Shown: positions 43,001 through 50,817 of the stretch, piece by piece | How positions within the stretch are numbered: position 1 is the first letter of the stretch | Layout: the number at the start of each line of letters is the position of its first letter | Source of the DNA: Nocardioides rubriscoriae | GTDB lineage: Bacteria; Actinomycetota; Actinomycetes; Propionibacteriales; Nocardioidaceae | DNA length: 64,000 nt | Assembly: GCF_008087085.1 (NCBI RefSeq) | Contig: NZ_VIYJ01000008.1 | Location: 248,001-312,000, forward strand | Reading direction: 5' to 3' | Position numbers and translations under genes: made by a program | Notes under the pieces: model-generated | What the model saw: only the letters and a program-made list of their open reading frames with translations | The model's database searches: none | What the model was told of the DNA's origin: nothing

Positions 43001-45919
43001 CTGCTGCGCGAGCAGGCCGATCCGGCCACCCGGCTCGGCGAGGCCGCACAGCGCTACCTCGACAGCCTCTACGTCGCCGCGAAGGACCTCCTGCGCCATG
43101 ACCACGTCGGCCAGGACGCCAGCGGCGCCCCAATCAACGTGGTCGACGCCCTGGACAACGCGGTCGAAACGCTCGTCCCCGGGCTCTCGGAGGAGGCCGC
43201 CTGGCCGACCTTGCGTGCCCATCTGCTGCTGCTCGGCGCGGCCGGCGAGAACCCCGTCGACGCGCTCCGGGCGGCCGCCGGCGACCGGGAGCTGGAGACC
43301 GCGCACGACCGCGCCGCGGTCCTCGACTGGCGCCTGGACGCCTCCGGCCTGCGCAACGCCGGCGCAGGGCCGCTGCCGTGGATGCCCGCGGTCCCGGCCC
43401 GCCTGGCTGAGGACCCGCACTGGGGCGCCTACCTCTCCCGGCGCATTCACCTGGTCGAGCAGCTCGCCGACCAGGTCCGAACGCGGGCGACTGACCAGGC
43501 AGCACTGCCGGCGTGGGCACAGAGCGGCCTCCGGCCCGAGGCCGCCACGGTTGCCAACGTCGAGGTTTGGCGGGCCGCCATGCAGGTCCCGGTCGACGAC
43601 CGGCGACCGACCGGTGCGCCGCAGCTGCAGAAGGCCTCCGCGACTTGGCAGCGACGGCTCAACCGCGCCGTCACCGGCGACCACACGCCGGCGCTCAAGG
43701 AATGGCGCCAGCTGCTCTACTCGCTGGCCCCACAGGTCCGCGACGACGAGTTCACTCCGCTGCTCGCCGAGCGGCTCGCCGCGATGTCCCGCGCGGGCGT
43801 CACCGCCCACGAGCTGCTGCGCACCGCCACCGCGGCCGATCACCCGGCCGGGCCGCTGCCCGATGAGCACGCCGCGGCGGCCGTGTGGTGGCGCATGGCC
43901 CGTCAGCTCACCCCGGCCGTTGCCTCCCAGATCGGCGACGGTTCCCACGGTGAGAGCGTCACCGCCCAGTGGACTCCGCGGCTCGCGGATCTGTTCGGTC
44001 CCGAGCGCGCCGCGAGCATCCAGGCCAGCACCTGGTGGCCCGCGCTCGTCGCGAACGTGGACCACGGCTTGCAGCGCGGCTGGCAGGTCGAGGCTCTGCT
44101 GGGTGCCGGGCGGGCGATGCCGAGCGACGGCTGGGAGGGCGTCGACGAGTGCCAGGCGCTGGTCTGGCGGACCTCGATCGCGCTGGAGACCGCTCCCGAC
44201 GAGCACGCGCACGAGTACCACTTCGACGAGCCGCCCGCAGACCTGTGGGACGGGATCGAGCCGGACCCGGCGACGCTCGTCGACCACGCCGCAGACCCCG
44301 ACTGGGCCGACTGGCCGCTCGCCGAGGACCCCGGCCCGTACGACGAGCTCGCGGCCGACGAGCACGTGGTCGACGCCGTCGCTGGCGACCTGGTCGACGT
44401 CGACGTGGACCAGTTCGTCGAGCCCGACCTGACGCTGGCCGCCTACATCCGCGACCTCGGCGGCAGCCGACTGGAGCCCACCGACGCCGACCTCCGGGTC
44501 ATGTACCAGCGGGCCGACGAGTGGCACTCCTCTCCCGTCTCGCGTGAGCGCATGCTCGAGATCAACGACATGGCACGGGCCTTCTTCGAGGCCCGGTTCA
44601 CCGACTCGTGGGGCCGCGACTACCTCACCGGACGGTTCGGCATCGACCTCGCCGGCGACGAGCGGTTCCGTCCCGGTCAGGCGCCAGCCGGGTGGACCAA
44701 CCTGGTCGACCACCTGCGCGGCCGCGGTGTCAGCGACGCCGAGATGATGGCCACCGGCGTCGCCACCGAGGCCAGCACCGGTCGCCTCATCGACCGGTTC
44801 CGCGACCGGGTGATGTTCCCGGTGATCCACCAGGGCGAAGTGCTCGGCTTCGTCGGCCGCCGCCGACCCGACCTGACCGACGCCGACAAGGGCGGCCCGA
44901 AGTACCTCAACACAGCCGACACCCCGCTGTTCCACAAGGGCGCCCAGCTATTCGGTGTCGTCGACGAACTGCTCGCCGAGGGTGCGGTCCCAGTGATCGT
45001 CGAGGGCCCGATGGACGCCGTGGCGGTCACGCTGGCCAGCGCCGGCCTCTACCTCGGCGTGGCGCCGCTCGGCACGTCACTGACCGATGAGCAGGCCGCC
45101 CAGCTGGCTGCCGTCGGCCGCGACCCGATCGTGGCCACCGACGCCGACCTCGCTGGCCAGGTCGCGGCCGAGCGCGACTTCTGGATGCTCACCCCGCACG
45201 GCCTCGACCCCGGCTTCGCGCGGTTCCCCGACGGCCTCGACCCCGCCGACCTGCTCGCCCAGCGCGGGCCCGCCGCGCTCACTGCCGCGGTGGCCAGCGG
45301 CCAGCCCGCCTTCCGCTCGCTCGGTGACCAATTGCTCACCGAGCGGCTGGACAACCTCGCCCCGGAGAAGACACATCTGGCCGCCATGCGGGTCATCTCG
45401 GCACGTCCCAGCCGCGCCTGGGAGCCGGGCGTCAACCAGGTCCGGGCCCGGCTGCAGCTCTCCCAGTTGCAGGCGCGACGCGACCTGCGCGACGCGATCA
45501 AGAGCTGGGATGCCGACCCGCGGAAGGCGGCACTGGCCGAGCTCCACAAGAGCAGCGAGGTTCGCGCACGGCTCTCGGCCGCGGCAGAGAAGACCCTGGC
45601 CGAGCGGTGGGCCACCTTGGCTCTCGAGCTCGACCCGCGGCTGCTCGAGCAGCGCGACTGGCCGGCCACCGCCGCGATGCTGCAGCAGGCCCACGAGCAG
45701 GGTCACGACGTCGGCGCCGCCACGCGCCGCCTGGTCGCTGAGAAGCCCCTGGGCGACAGCCCTGCGCGTGACCTGCGCTACCGGATCGTGTCCCGCCTCG
45801 AGATCCCGATCGACACCGGCGAAGGCACCCCGGCGCCAACCCAGTCGCCGGGCGCATCACGAGATCGGCAGGACGTGAACCGTCCGCGGCCGCCCCGCCG
45901 CGGTACCCCACGCCGCTGA
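40010..45919 (+). CDS. MobF relaxase-helicase fused to a Toprim/primase-like domain
   Basis: This 1969-aa protein nicks oriT and unwinds DNA for transfer. Domain order is: a TrwC-type relaxase (N-terminal SYYTEK with the likely catalytic Tyr, and the HUH motif DPDLHTH near 271-277), a superfamily 1 helicase (Walker A AGSGKTT about 606-612, Walker B VVIDEAG about 683), a long helical middle, and a DnaG-like Toprim region (VIVEGPMDAVAV about 1661 and VATDADLAGQ about 1705). The ATG at 40010 follows AGGTGA; a GTG at 39998 lies inside the control element. Confidence 0.92.
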   Translation: MSLHKLTAGSGYDYLTRQVAAMDATDKGHTGLASYYTEKGETPGVWVGSGMEGLEGLDAGDVVTADHMQSLFGSGHHPLATQRTKDLDLRIGRDGVDRPTDADYKTARQLGTPYKVYENDISPFRIEVAKRIAALNEAAGLPGDWPVPAADRAKVRTEVGTEFFRTEHGREPADARELAAAIAKHSRPKTNAVAGYDLTFSPVKSVSVLWAISDPKTAAVIERAHQAAIKDALGFIESKALFTRRGTNGVRQVDVRGLVATAFTHRDSRAGDPDLHTHVAVANKVQTLDGKWLAIDGRPLHKAVVSASETYNTALERHLVDALGVRFEERPNEDARKRPVREIVGVDPELNRRFSKRRASVEDRRKVLAAAFQATHGRPPTPVETIQLSQQATLETREAKHEPRSLAEQRETWSREAIEVLGTPQRVKQMVHGALNPKGAARSLADSAWFAKTSDRIVATMEGGRSTWQFWHVYAEAQRQVRGANVPTNQVSRVVDLLVSEVLDGRSVSMARPWDAISEPVELRRADGASVYTQSGAELFTSGKVLAAEQRLVEVAGRHDGYAVTTDSVDLALLESTANGITLNAGQATLVREMATSGARLQLAIAPAGSGKTTAMRALASAWADGGGTIIGLAPSAAAADALHSQIDAQTDTLAKLTHSLEQARESGAAMPAWVAGIDSSTLVVIDEAGMADTLSLDAAVSYILERGGSVRLIGDDQQLSAIGAGGVLRDIRATHGALQLTELVRFKDPAEGAASLALREGKPESLGFYLDRDRVHVGDLGTMTEDVFAAWQADRAAGLDSIMLAPTRDLVSELNQQARAHRLEGIDPADVAASGPVRRLADGNEASIGELIITRENDRRLRTSATDWVKNGDRWNVLEIHDGGDLTVQHTQHGRTVRLPADYVARSSELGYACTVHTSQGVTADTMHGLATGSESRQQLYTMMTRGAHANHVYLEVVGDGDPHSVIHPTLVRPLTPTDILESMLARDDTQRSATSLLREQADPATRLGEAAQRYLDSLYVAAKDLLRHDHVGQDASGAPINVVDALDNAVETLVPGLSEEAAWPTLRAHLLLLGAAGENPVDALRAAAGDRELETAHDRAAVLDWRLDASGLRNAGAGPLPWMPAVPARLAEDPHWGAYLSRRIHLVEQLADQVRTRATDQAALPAWAQSGLRPEAATVANVEVWRAAMQVPVDDRRPTGAPQLQKASATWQRRLNRAVTGDHTPALKEWRQLLYSLAPQVRDDEFTPLLAERLAAMSRAGVTAHELLRTATAADHPAGPLPDEHAAAAVWWRMARQLTPAVASQIGDGSHGESVTAQWTPRLADLFGPERAASIQASTWWPALVANVDHGLQRGWQVEALLGAGRAMPSDGWEGVDECQALVWRTSIALETAPDEHAHEYHFDEPPADLWDGIEPDPATLVDHAADPDWADWPLAEDPGPYDELAADEHVVDAVAGDLVDVDVDQFVEPDLTLAAYIRDLGGSRLEPTDADLRVMYQRADEWHSSPVSRERMLEINDMARAFFEARFTDSWGRDYLTGRFGIDLAGDERFRPGQAPAGWTNLVDHLRGRGVSDAEMMATGVATEASTGRLIDRFRDRVMFPVIHQGEVLGFVGRRRPDLTDADKGGPKYLNTADTPLFHKGAQLFGVVDELLAEGAVPVIVEGPMDAVAVTLASAGLYLGVAPLGTSLTDEQAAQLAAVGRDPIVATDADLAGQVAAERDFWMLTPHGLDPGFARFPDGLDPADLLAQRGPAALTAAVASGQPAFRSLGDQLLTERLDNLAPEKTHLAAMRVISARPSRAWEPGVNQVRARLQLSQLQARRDLRDAIKSWDADPRKAALAELHKSSEVRARLSAAAEKTLAERWATLALELDPRLLEQRDWPATAAMLQQAHEQGHDVGAATRRLVAEKPLGDSPARDLRYRIVSRLEIPIDTGEGTPAPTQSPGASRDRQDVNRPRPPRRGTPRR

Positions 45920-45946
45920 CCCGCTCCGGAAGCACGCAGGCTGGCG

Positions 45947-46255
45947 TCACGGTAAGACCAGCTGCACGATCCTGTGGTCGCGGTGACAGCGGCCTCCGCA
46001 GCCGGTCTCGTCGATCAACGTCTTCGCCTCCAACGCACTATCAGCCGTCTGGTGCAGGGACACGGCTCCGTGCCGGTACCTGACAGGCCCAGAAGGTCTG
46101 CACGCCACCAACGCGATAGCTCCTTCGCCGGAGACCCACGGAGCGTCGTTCCAGATGCACTTCGCCATCGTCAGATAGGTCCTGTGCTTACGTGAGCAAT
46201 TGTGCTGCCGCCAAACTGGTCCCAGATCGGTTGGAGTCACGATCGTCATCCTCAC
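45947..46255 (-). CDS. Hypothetical Cys-rich protein, 102 aa
   Basis: Conserved-looking parts are NCSRKHRTYLTMAKCIWNDAPWV, GEGAIALVACR and CGGRCHRDHRI, a pattern I have seen in small proteins of actinobacterial phages and mobile elements with no known role. Cys/His spacing could bind zinc. The GTG at 46255 or the ATG at 46249 may be the start. It is convergent with the relaxase, 27 bp away. Confidence 0.6.
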   Translation of the reverse strand: MRMTIVTPTDLGPVWRQHNCSRKHRTYLTMAKCIWNDAPWVSGEGAIALVACRPSGPVRYRHGAVSLHQTADSALEAKTLIDETGCGGRCHRDHRIVQLVLP

Positions 46256-46387
46256 GCAGCGAAGAAGCCAGGGTCTACCCAGGCCGCGGCCGACCGGATG
46301 GACTACGTCGGCTGCCAGCCGCTGAACGGGCCAACGAGGTCGGCCCGGCTGCTACCAGAGAGGTGTTTCGCCGCCGCGTTCGAGACG

Positions 46388-47191
46388 TCACCCAAGGCGA
46401 CGGCGCATGGCTGCGAGCCGCGCCTGCGGCTCGGGGTGGGTTGCGAACCACCGCCGCTCCAGCCGCGACCATGCGGGGCCGCCGTCGGGCGTCGGCCGCG
46501 CCAGGCCTTTCTCGTAGAACCGCATCAGCTCGGCGGCCGCGTCCAGGTCGCGAGTCAGGTTGATGGCGAAGAGATCGGCGGCGGCCTCCTCGCGTCGGTC
46601 GAAGGTGAAGCGGAGACCGAGAAACGCCACGGCCGCACCCATCGTGGCCAGCAACGAGGGGCCGGCCAGCTGAGGCGAGGCCGCTAAAGCAGCTGCAGTG
46701 AGACCAGCGCCTGCCAACACGAGGAGTAGGTAACCGACCAGCCACGAGTACCGCGCCGCGGCCGAACTGCGCTCGCGGCGGATGACGTGGCCGAGCTCGT
46801 GGGCGGCCAGGCTCTGCACTGCGCCGGCGCTGAGGCCGGTGAGCGCGGCCCGCGCGAACACCACGGTGGGGGGACGACGAGCCCGGAAGCGGGTCACCGC
46901 GAGACCACCATCGCCCACGGTCCCATCGGCTTCCCCGGCGACCGGGGCGCCCAGGGTCGCAACTACGTCGGTTGCCGGAGGCGGGACGTTCGCGACTGCG
47001 GCGACCGCGGCCATCGCCGCGGCGGCCCGCTGCTGCAGCACGACGTCGACCGGGCATGTTTGCCCGCTGGCGCGCCAGCTGACCGACCAGGCGAGCAGGA
47101 CCTTTGCAAGCGCCACGATCAACAGAACGGCTCCGCCGAGGTAGGCGATAGCCACCACGATGAGGAGCGCTGAGGTCAGCTGATCCGGCAT
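46388..47191 (-). CDS. M48 family membrane metallopeptidase
   Basis: This 267-aa protein has an N-terminal membrane segment (about 8-36), the zinc motif HELGH at 131-135, two further hydrophobic segments (about 145-185) and a third ligand region EEAAADLFAINL. The set is complete for an active M48 (HtpX/BlaR-like) peptidase facing membrane or cell surface substrates. The protein at 16179-17048 looks like its inactive counterpart. The ATG at 47191 gives the normal family N terminus, but the ribosome site is weak. Confidence 0.8.
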   Translation of the reverse strand: MPDQLTSALLIVVAIAYLGGAVLLIVALAKVLLAWSVSWRASGQTCPVDVVLQQRAAAAMAAVAAVANVPPPATDVVATLGAPVAGEADGTVGDGGLAVTRFRARRPPTVVFARAALTGLSAGAVQSLAAHELGHVIRRERSSAAARYSWLVGYLLLVLAGAGLTAAALAASPQLAGPSLLATMGAAVAFLGLRFTFDRREEAAADLFAINLTRDLDAAAELMRFYEKGLARPTPDGGPAWSRLERRWFATHPEPQARLAAMRRRLG

Positions 47192-47331
47192 CAGTTCTAC
47201 GCCTGGGAGGTCGAAGGGGCGAGAACGCTCAGAATGGCTCTCCCACAACGAAGCGGTGTGTGACTACCCGCTGGCACGGGTTTCCGTTCTCTCAGGCGTT
47301 CTAACGCCGTCTTGAGCCCGTCGTGCCCACT

Positions 47332-47688
47332 TCATCGCGATGCAGTGGGCGCGAGCTCCACGTCTGGGGTCGACCCCGTCGACGGGACTGCGCGGTCCTC
47401 GGCCGCTCGGCCGCGGGCGGCTGTCGCAGGCTCCTCGAGGTCCTCGGTCGCCTCGACCAGCTGACGCTGCTCTTCTGTGCTCGATACGCCGTAGCGGCGT
47501 TCGGCCATCGCCTCGACCTGTACAACGGCGTTCCACACGTACTCACCCGAGCCGTGGGAGTAGCAGGCGTTGACGTGTTCGCGGGCGTGGCCGAGCTCCG
47601 TCTTGCTTGAGCGCGGGTGCTCGCCGAGAGCCTTGAGGGCGCGCTGGGCTCGGGCGATGGCCTCGGAGCGTTCGTTCATCTGCATCAT
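47332..47688 (-). CDS. Hypothetical protein, 118 aa
   Basis: This is a helical, charged protein with LGHAREHVNACYSHGSGEYVWNAVV in the middle and an acidic, Pro/Thr-rich tail. Its ATG overlaps the stop of the DUF4913-like gene upstream. It is the last gene of the coupling-protein operon. The function is unknown. Confidence 0.6.
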   Translation of the reverse strand: MMQMNERSEAIARAQRALKALGEHPRSSKTELGHAREHVNACYSHGSGEYVWNAVVQVEAMAERRYGVSSTEEQRQLVEATEDLEEPATAARGRAAEDRAVPSTGSTPDVELAPTASR

Positions 47689-48386
47689 TCGCGGGGTCCC
47701 TTCTCGGTGCGGGTGCGCGGCTGAGCGCCGCCCCGCTCGTCGTCGTGGATTTCGCCGGTGTCGAGGTCGACGAGGCCGAGCCGCGGTGGACCGGCCGGGG
47801 GTTGTTCGTGTGCCCGCCGGTTGACGGGCAGAGCGTCGATGTCGTGGGCGAACGTGTTCTCGCGGCGCTGGCGGCTGGTGTCGGCCAGGTGCTCACTGTG
47901 GCGCGGCTTGGCGGGCCAGCTCTTGTGCTCGTCGTCGCAGTGGGTGCGCAGCCTGTTGCGCATCCGGTCCGTGAACGCCGGCAGGCAGTAGCGGTGCCAC
48001 TCCTCGAGCGCGTCGCTGGTCATCGCCAGGCCTGCCCGCCGGCGCTGGTCGGCCAGGATGGCGATCTCGTGGACCAGGTGCGGGTGCAGAGGCCAGCAGC
48101 TGGGGATGAGCCCGGAGACGTCCCAGGTGTACTCGCGGTTGAGCCAGATCACGACGTCCTCGAGCCACTCCCACAGGTCGTGACGCAGCTCGGGGTCCAG
48201 GCAGGTCGCCGGCTCCCAGGGCCGCGACAGCAGCGCGTGGTGGCCGAGGGCCTTCTTCTCCTCCTCGGTGCCGTTGATGGCGATGTGGAGCTCGCGGTAG
48301 GCGAGCCGGACGTGGTCCCCGGGGACGGGGAACGGGAAGACCATCAGCGTGGGTGCCGCCGGGCCGGTCTGTTGCTCGGTGGTCAC
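47685..48386 (-). CDS. DUF4913-like transfer-region protein, 233 aa
   Basis: The centre (LWEWLEDVVIWLNREYTW, then PSCWPLHPHLVHEIAILADQRR and EEWHRYCLPAFTDRM) has the W-rich pattern of DUF4913-type proteins found next to actinobacterial transfer genes, whose role is not known. The C terminus is basic and disordered. It is coupled by four-base overlaps both to the coupling protein upstream and to the small gene downstream. Confidence 0.6.
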   Translation of the reverse strand: MTTEQQTGPAAPTLMVFPFPVPGDHVRLAYRELHIAINGTEEEKKALGHHALLSRPWEPATCLDPELRHDLWEWLEDVVIWLNREYTWDVSGLIPSCWPLHPHLVHEIAILADQRRRAGLAMTSDALEEWHRYCLPAFTDRMRNRLRTHCDDEHKSWPAKPRHSEHLADTSRQRRENTFAHDIDALPVNRRAHEQPPAGPPRLGLVDLDTGEIHDDERGGAQPRTRTEKGPRE

Positions 48387-49861
48387 AGTTCACTCCTTGC
48401 GTGGTCGGTCTCGTCGTCGACGAAGCCGAGACGGCGTGCCTCGACGAGCGCGGCGGTGGCTCGGGCCTCGGGGGTGATGACCATGCGCCGGTCGTTGGTG
48501 AGGCGCTCGCGCAGCGCCCGCTGGTCGGCCAGCAGTCGTTCGCCGGCCTTGCCTTCGACGCAGCGGTGCAGCTTGGCGATGATCGGCTTGCCGTTCTCCG
48601 CGACGACCAGAGCTTGGCGTTCGGGCAGTTGCCGGACTTCCTCGGGCCGCATGATCGGGATGTCGTCGCCGGAGAAGCTCCGGCCGCCGCCGTTGAACCC
48701 GCCCGAGGAATGGGTGACCCGCCCGATGCGGACCGTTCCGAGCAGGTCGGAGATCTCCTGGTTAAAGGCGACGTCCTTGGAGCCGCCGAACATCACCAGG
48801 GCGTTGGTGAGGCCGAGCAGTGCTCGGGCCTCGTGCTCACCGAAGATGCTGGTCAGCTGGGGCCGAGTCTGGGCGGCCCAAATGAACGACAGCCCCAGGG
48901 CGCGCTCGTTGGCCATCCGGGTACGCAGCGTCGGAAGCGGAGCGGTCGACGGCAGCTCGTCGAGCACCGAGACCAGGGGCGGGCACAGCCGGCCGCCCCA
49001 CGAGGAGCTGTTGGCCAGCAGCAGGCCGGTGTCCAAGACGTGCTCGGCCACGGCGGTCATCAGCGGGCTCGCCGAGGCGTAGGGGTCTTCGCGGCCGAGC
49101 AGGTAGATGGTGCCGCGTCGACGGATCACGTCGGCCAGGTCGGTGGCTGGCCGTCCGGGGCTGGGAATGCAGCGTCGCCGGATGTCGGCCTGGAAGAACA
49201 GCGAGACCGACTGCTGCACCGTGGTGACGGTGTTTCCGGCGGTGCGGTCGTCACCGTTCAGCGCCCCGTGCAGGAGGCCGTGCCAAAACGGCTCGGCGTG
49301 CGGGTGCCGCCGCAGGATCTCCATCGGCTGGGTGGCTGCCGTGGGGTTGGCGACCCACTGCAGCACGTCCTCGAGCGTCCTACCGGTCAGCGCCGCGGCG
49401 TGGAAGTAGCCCTGCAGCACCTTCGCGGACTCGGCGGCGTAGAACCGCGCAGCATCGTCGCCGGTGCCGCCGGTGATCGCGCCCTTGACGGTGCCGGCGG
49501 TGAAAGCCTTGGCGCGCCGCTCGGCGACCTTCGGGTCCACGCAGCCGGCGATCGGGTCCCAGATCAGCTCGTCGACGACGCCCTCGGCCAGGCCGAAGGG
49601 GTCCAGCACCACGCAGGGCCGGTCGTCGCGAGAACGCTCGGTGAGGCTGAGCAGCAGGTCCTCGACCTTCGTCAGTGTCACCAGGGCGGCACCCGGAGCG
49701 CCGAGCAGCGCAGGGGTGAGCAGGTCGAGGGTCTTTCCGGATCCCTGCGGGCCGATTACGCCGGCGGTGCGGTCCCACGGCACCCACAGCTCGCCGCCTC
49801 GCGGCTCGTGGGCATCACCGATGCGCCAGCCCACGTCCCAGGGGTCGAACCTCAGCTTCAT
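48383..49861 (-). CDS. VirD4/TraG-like type IV coupling protein (soluble form)
   Basis: This 492-aa ATPase links the relaxosome to the transfer channel. Walker A is GPQGSGKT, near residue 36-43. Walker B is in VSVLDELPS, and LSFIWAAQTRPQL is the typical TraM-recognition/TraG motif. The N-terminal membrane anchor of classical VirD4 is absent; the membrane protein at 50136-50738, two genes upstream, may supply it. The ATG at 49861 has GGAGG and overlaps the preceding stop. Confidence 0.88.
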   Translation of the reverse strand: MKLRFDPWDVGWRIGDAHEPRGGELWVPWDRTAGVIGPQGSGKTLDLLTPALLGAPGAALVTLTKVEDLLLSLTERSRDDRPCVVLDPFGLAEGVVDELIWDPIAGCVDPKVAERRAKAFTAGTVKGAITGGTGDDAARFYAAESAKVLQGYFHAAALTGRTLEDVLQWVANPTAATQPMEILRRHPHAEPFWHGLLHGALNGDDRTAGNTVTTVQQSVSLFFQADIRRRCIPSPGRPATDLADVIRRRGTIYLLGREDPYASASPLMTAVAEHVLDTGLLLANSSSWGGRLCPPLVSVLDELPSTAPLPTLRTRMANERALGLSFIWAAQTRPQLTSIFGEHEARALLGLTNALVMFGGSKDVAFNQEISDLLGTVRIGRVTHSSGGFNGGGRSFSGDDIPIMRPEEVRQLPERQALVVAENGKPIIAKLHRCVEGKAGERLLADQRALRERLTNDRRMVITPEARATAALVEARRLGFVDDETDHARSEL

Positions 49862-50139
49862 GGCGCCACCTCCGGAACGGTGTCCCCGCACGGGGCGAGG
49901 CATCGACGGCAGATCACCGCACTGCCGCGGCGTTCTTCTGCTCTGCGACCGAGGAGCAGGAAAGAGGCGTCGGACAGCAGGTCGCGCGCCTCGCAGAGGA
50001 GTTCCACCTGGCCGGCAGCCACGTAGTGGCGCTCGACGAGGACCGGCCGGTGTCCGCGGCGGCGACAGCTGCTGCCGCCCAGGCGGCGGCCGCGGGTGCG
50101 AAGTGTCGGGTTGCCGTGCAGTGGGGTCTCGTTGCTCAT
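49858..50139 (-). CDS. Small Cys-containing protein, 93 aa
   Basis: This small protein has a basic N terminus and a CRRCLAPC motif near the end that could bind zinc. The chosen ATG at 50139 overlaps the upstream stop, and its own stop overlaps the coupling-protein start. The longer frame upstream is an artefact. The function is unknown. Confidence 0.6.
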   Translation of the reverse strand: MSNETPLHGNPTLRTRGRRLGGSSCRRRGHRPVLVERHYVAAGQVELLCEARDLLSDASFLLLGRRAEERRGSAVICRRCLAPCGDTVPEVAP

Positions 50140-50738
50140 CGGTCTTCCTTCGTTCGCCGGCCGTGCAGGAGCCACGGGCTGAGGCCGTGACCCAGATGCG
50201 GGCCGGGTTGTTCGGTGAGGTCGCCGGCGGTGCCCTGGACCGGTGCTGGTGTCGCGGCGGCGTGCTTGCCGTAGATGTCCGGGCGGACGATGCCGGCGAC
50301 CTTGCGGAGCCGGGTGACGCCGAGCAGCTTCTCGGCCTCGGCTGCGGTCGCCATGCCTCGCATGCGGCCCGGGCCCCAGCGCTGGTAGGCCCACGCGCCG
50401 AGCCAGACGGTCGCGGTGAGCAGCGCGACCTCAGTCAGGGCGAGGCTGACCCAGACCAGGCCGCGACCGGCCAGACCGTCGGGAGTGGGGCTGGGCAGCC
50501 CGGCGTCGGCGTGTCCGCCGAGGACGCCGGGAAGGCTGGTCCAGAAGGCGGTGCCGATGGGTGAGGGGAACGCGCCGGCGTTGGCGTCGGGCCATGTCCA
50601 TCCGGCGCCGGCGACCAGGTTCGCGACTGATCGTCCGAGTTGGATGCCGATGACAATGACGAACAGGGTCGCCAAGGCCACCGCTACGGGGATCTCCCAG
50701 GTCCACGGGTAGGGGTCTCGTCGTCGCTCACGCTGCAT
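50136..50738 (-). CDS. Membrane protein at the head of the coupling-protein operon, 200 aa
   Basis: Two hydrophobic segments are evident, at about 17-43 (PVAVALATLFVIVIGIQLG) and about 93-118 (LVWVSLALTEVALLTATVWLG). A basic cytoplasmic tail follows. This matches the split anchor of VirD4-like proteins in actinobacterial transfer systems, an inference from position and topology. The ATG at 50738 follows GGAGG. Element copy 9 lies 45 bp upstream. Confidence 0.7.
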   Translation of the reverse strand: MQRERRRDPYPWTWEIPVAVALATLFVIVIGIQLGRSVANLVAGAGWTWPDANAGAFPSPIGTAFWTSLPGVLGGHADAGLPSPTPDGLAGRGLVWVSLALTEVALLTATVWLGAWAYQRWGPGRMRGMATAAEAEKLLGVTRLRKVAGIVRPDIYGKHAAATPAPVQGTAGDLTEQPGPHLGHGLSPWLLHGRRTKEDR

Positions 50739-50783
50739 CGGTCTGGCCACCTCCAGGCGGTCGTGGGTCGTTGGGCCTCGCTG

Positions 50784-50817
50784 GTCACCTATGTGCTGTC
50801 AGGGCTCCGGTGCGATC
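50784..50817 (-). promoter_or_regulatory. 34-bp two-box element, copy 9 (coupling-protein operon)
   Basis: GTGATCGCAC and ACATAGGTGAC occur in the standard spacing on the minus strand. It overlaps the last codon of the large surface protein gene by two bases, so it splits the transfer region into two transcription units. Confidence 0.75.

Noticed and set aside
42551..44935. 794-aa open frame on the minus strand opposite the relaxase
   Set aside because: It runs antisense to conserved helicase and relaxase coding sequence, with shadow-like composition and no ribosome site.
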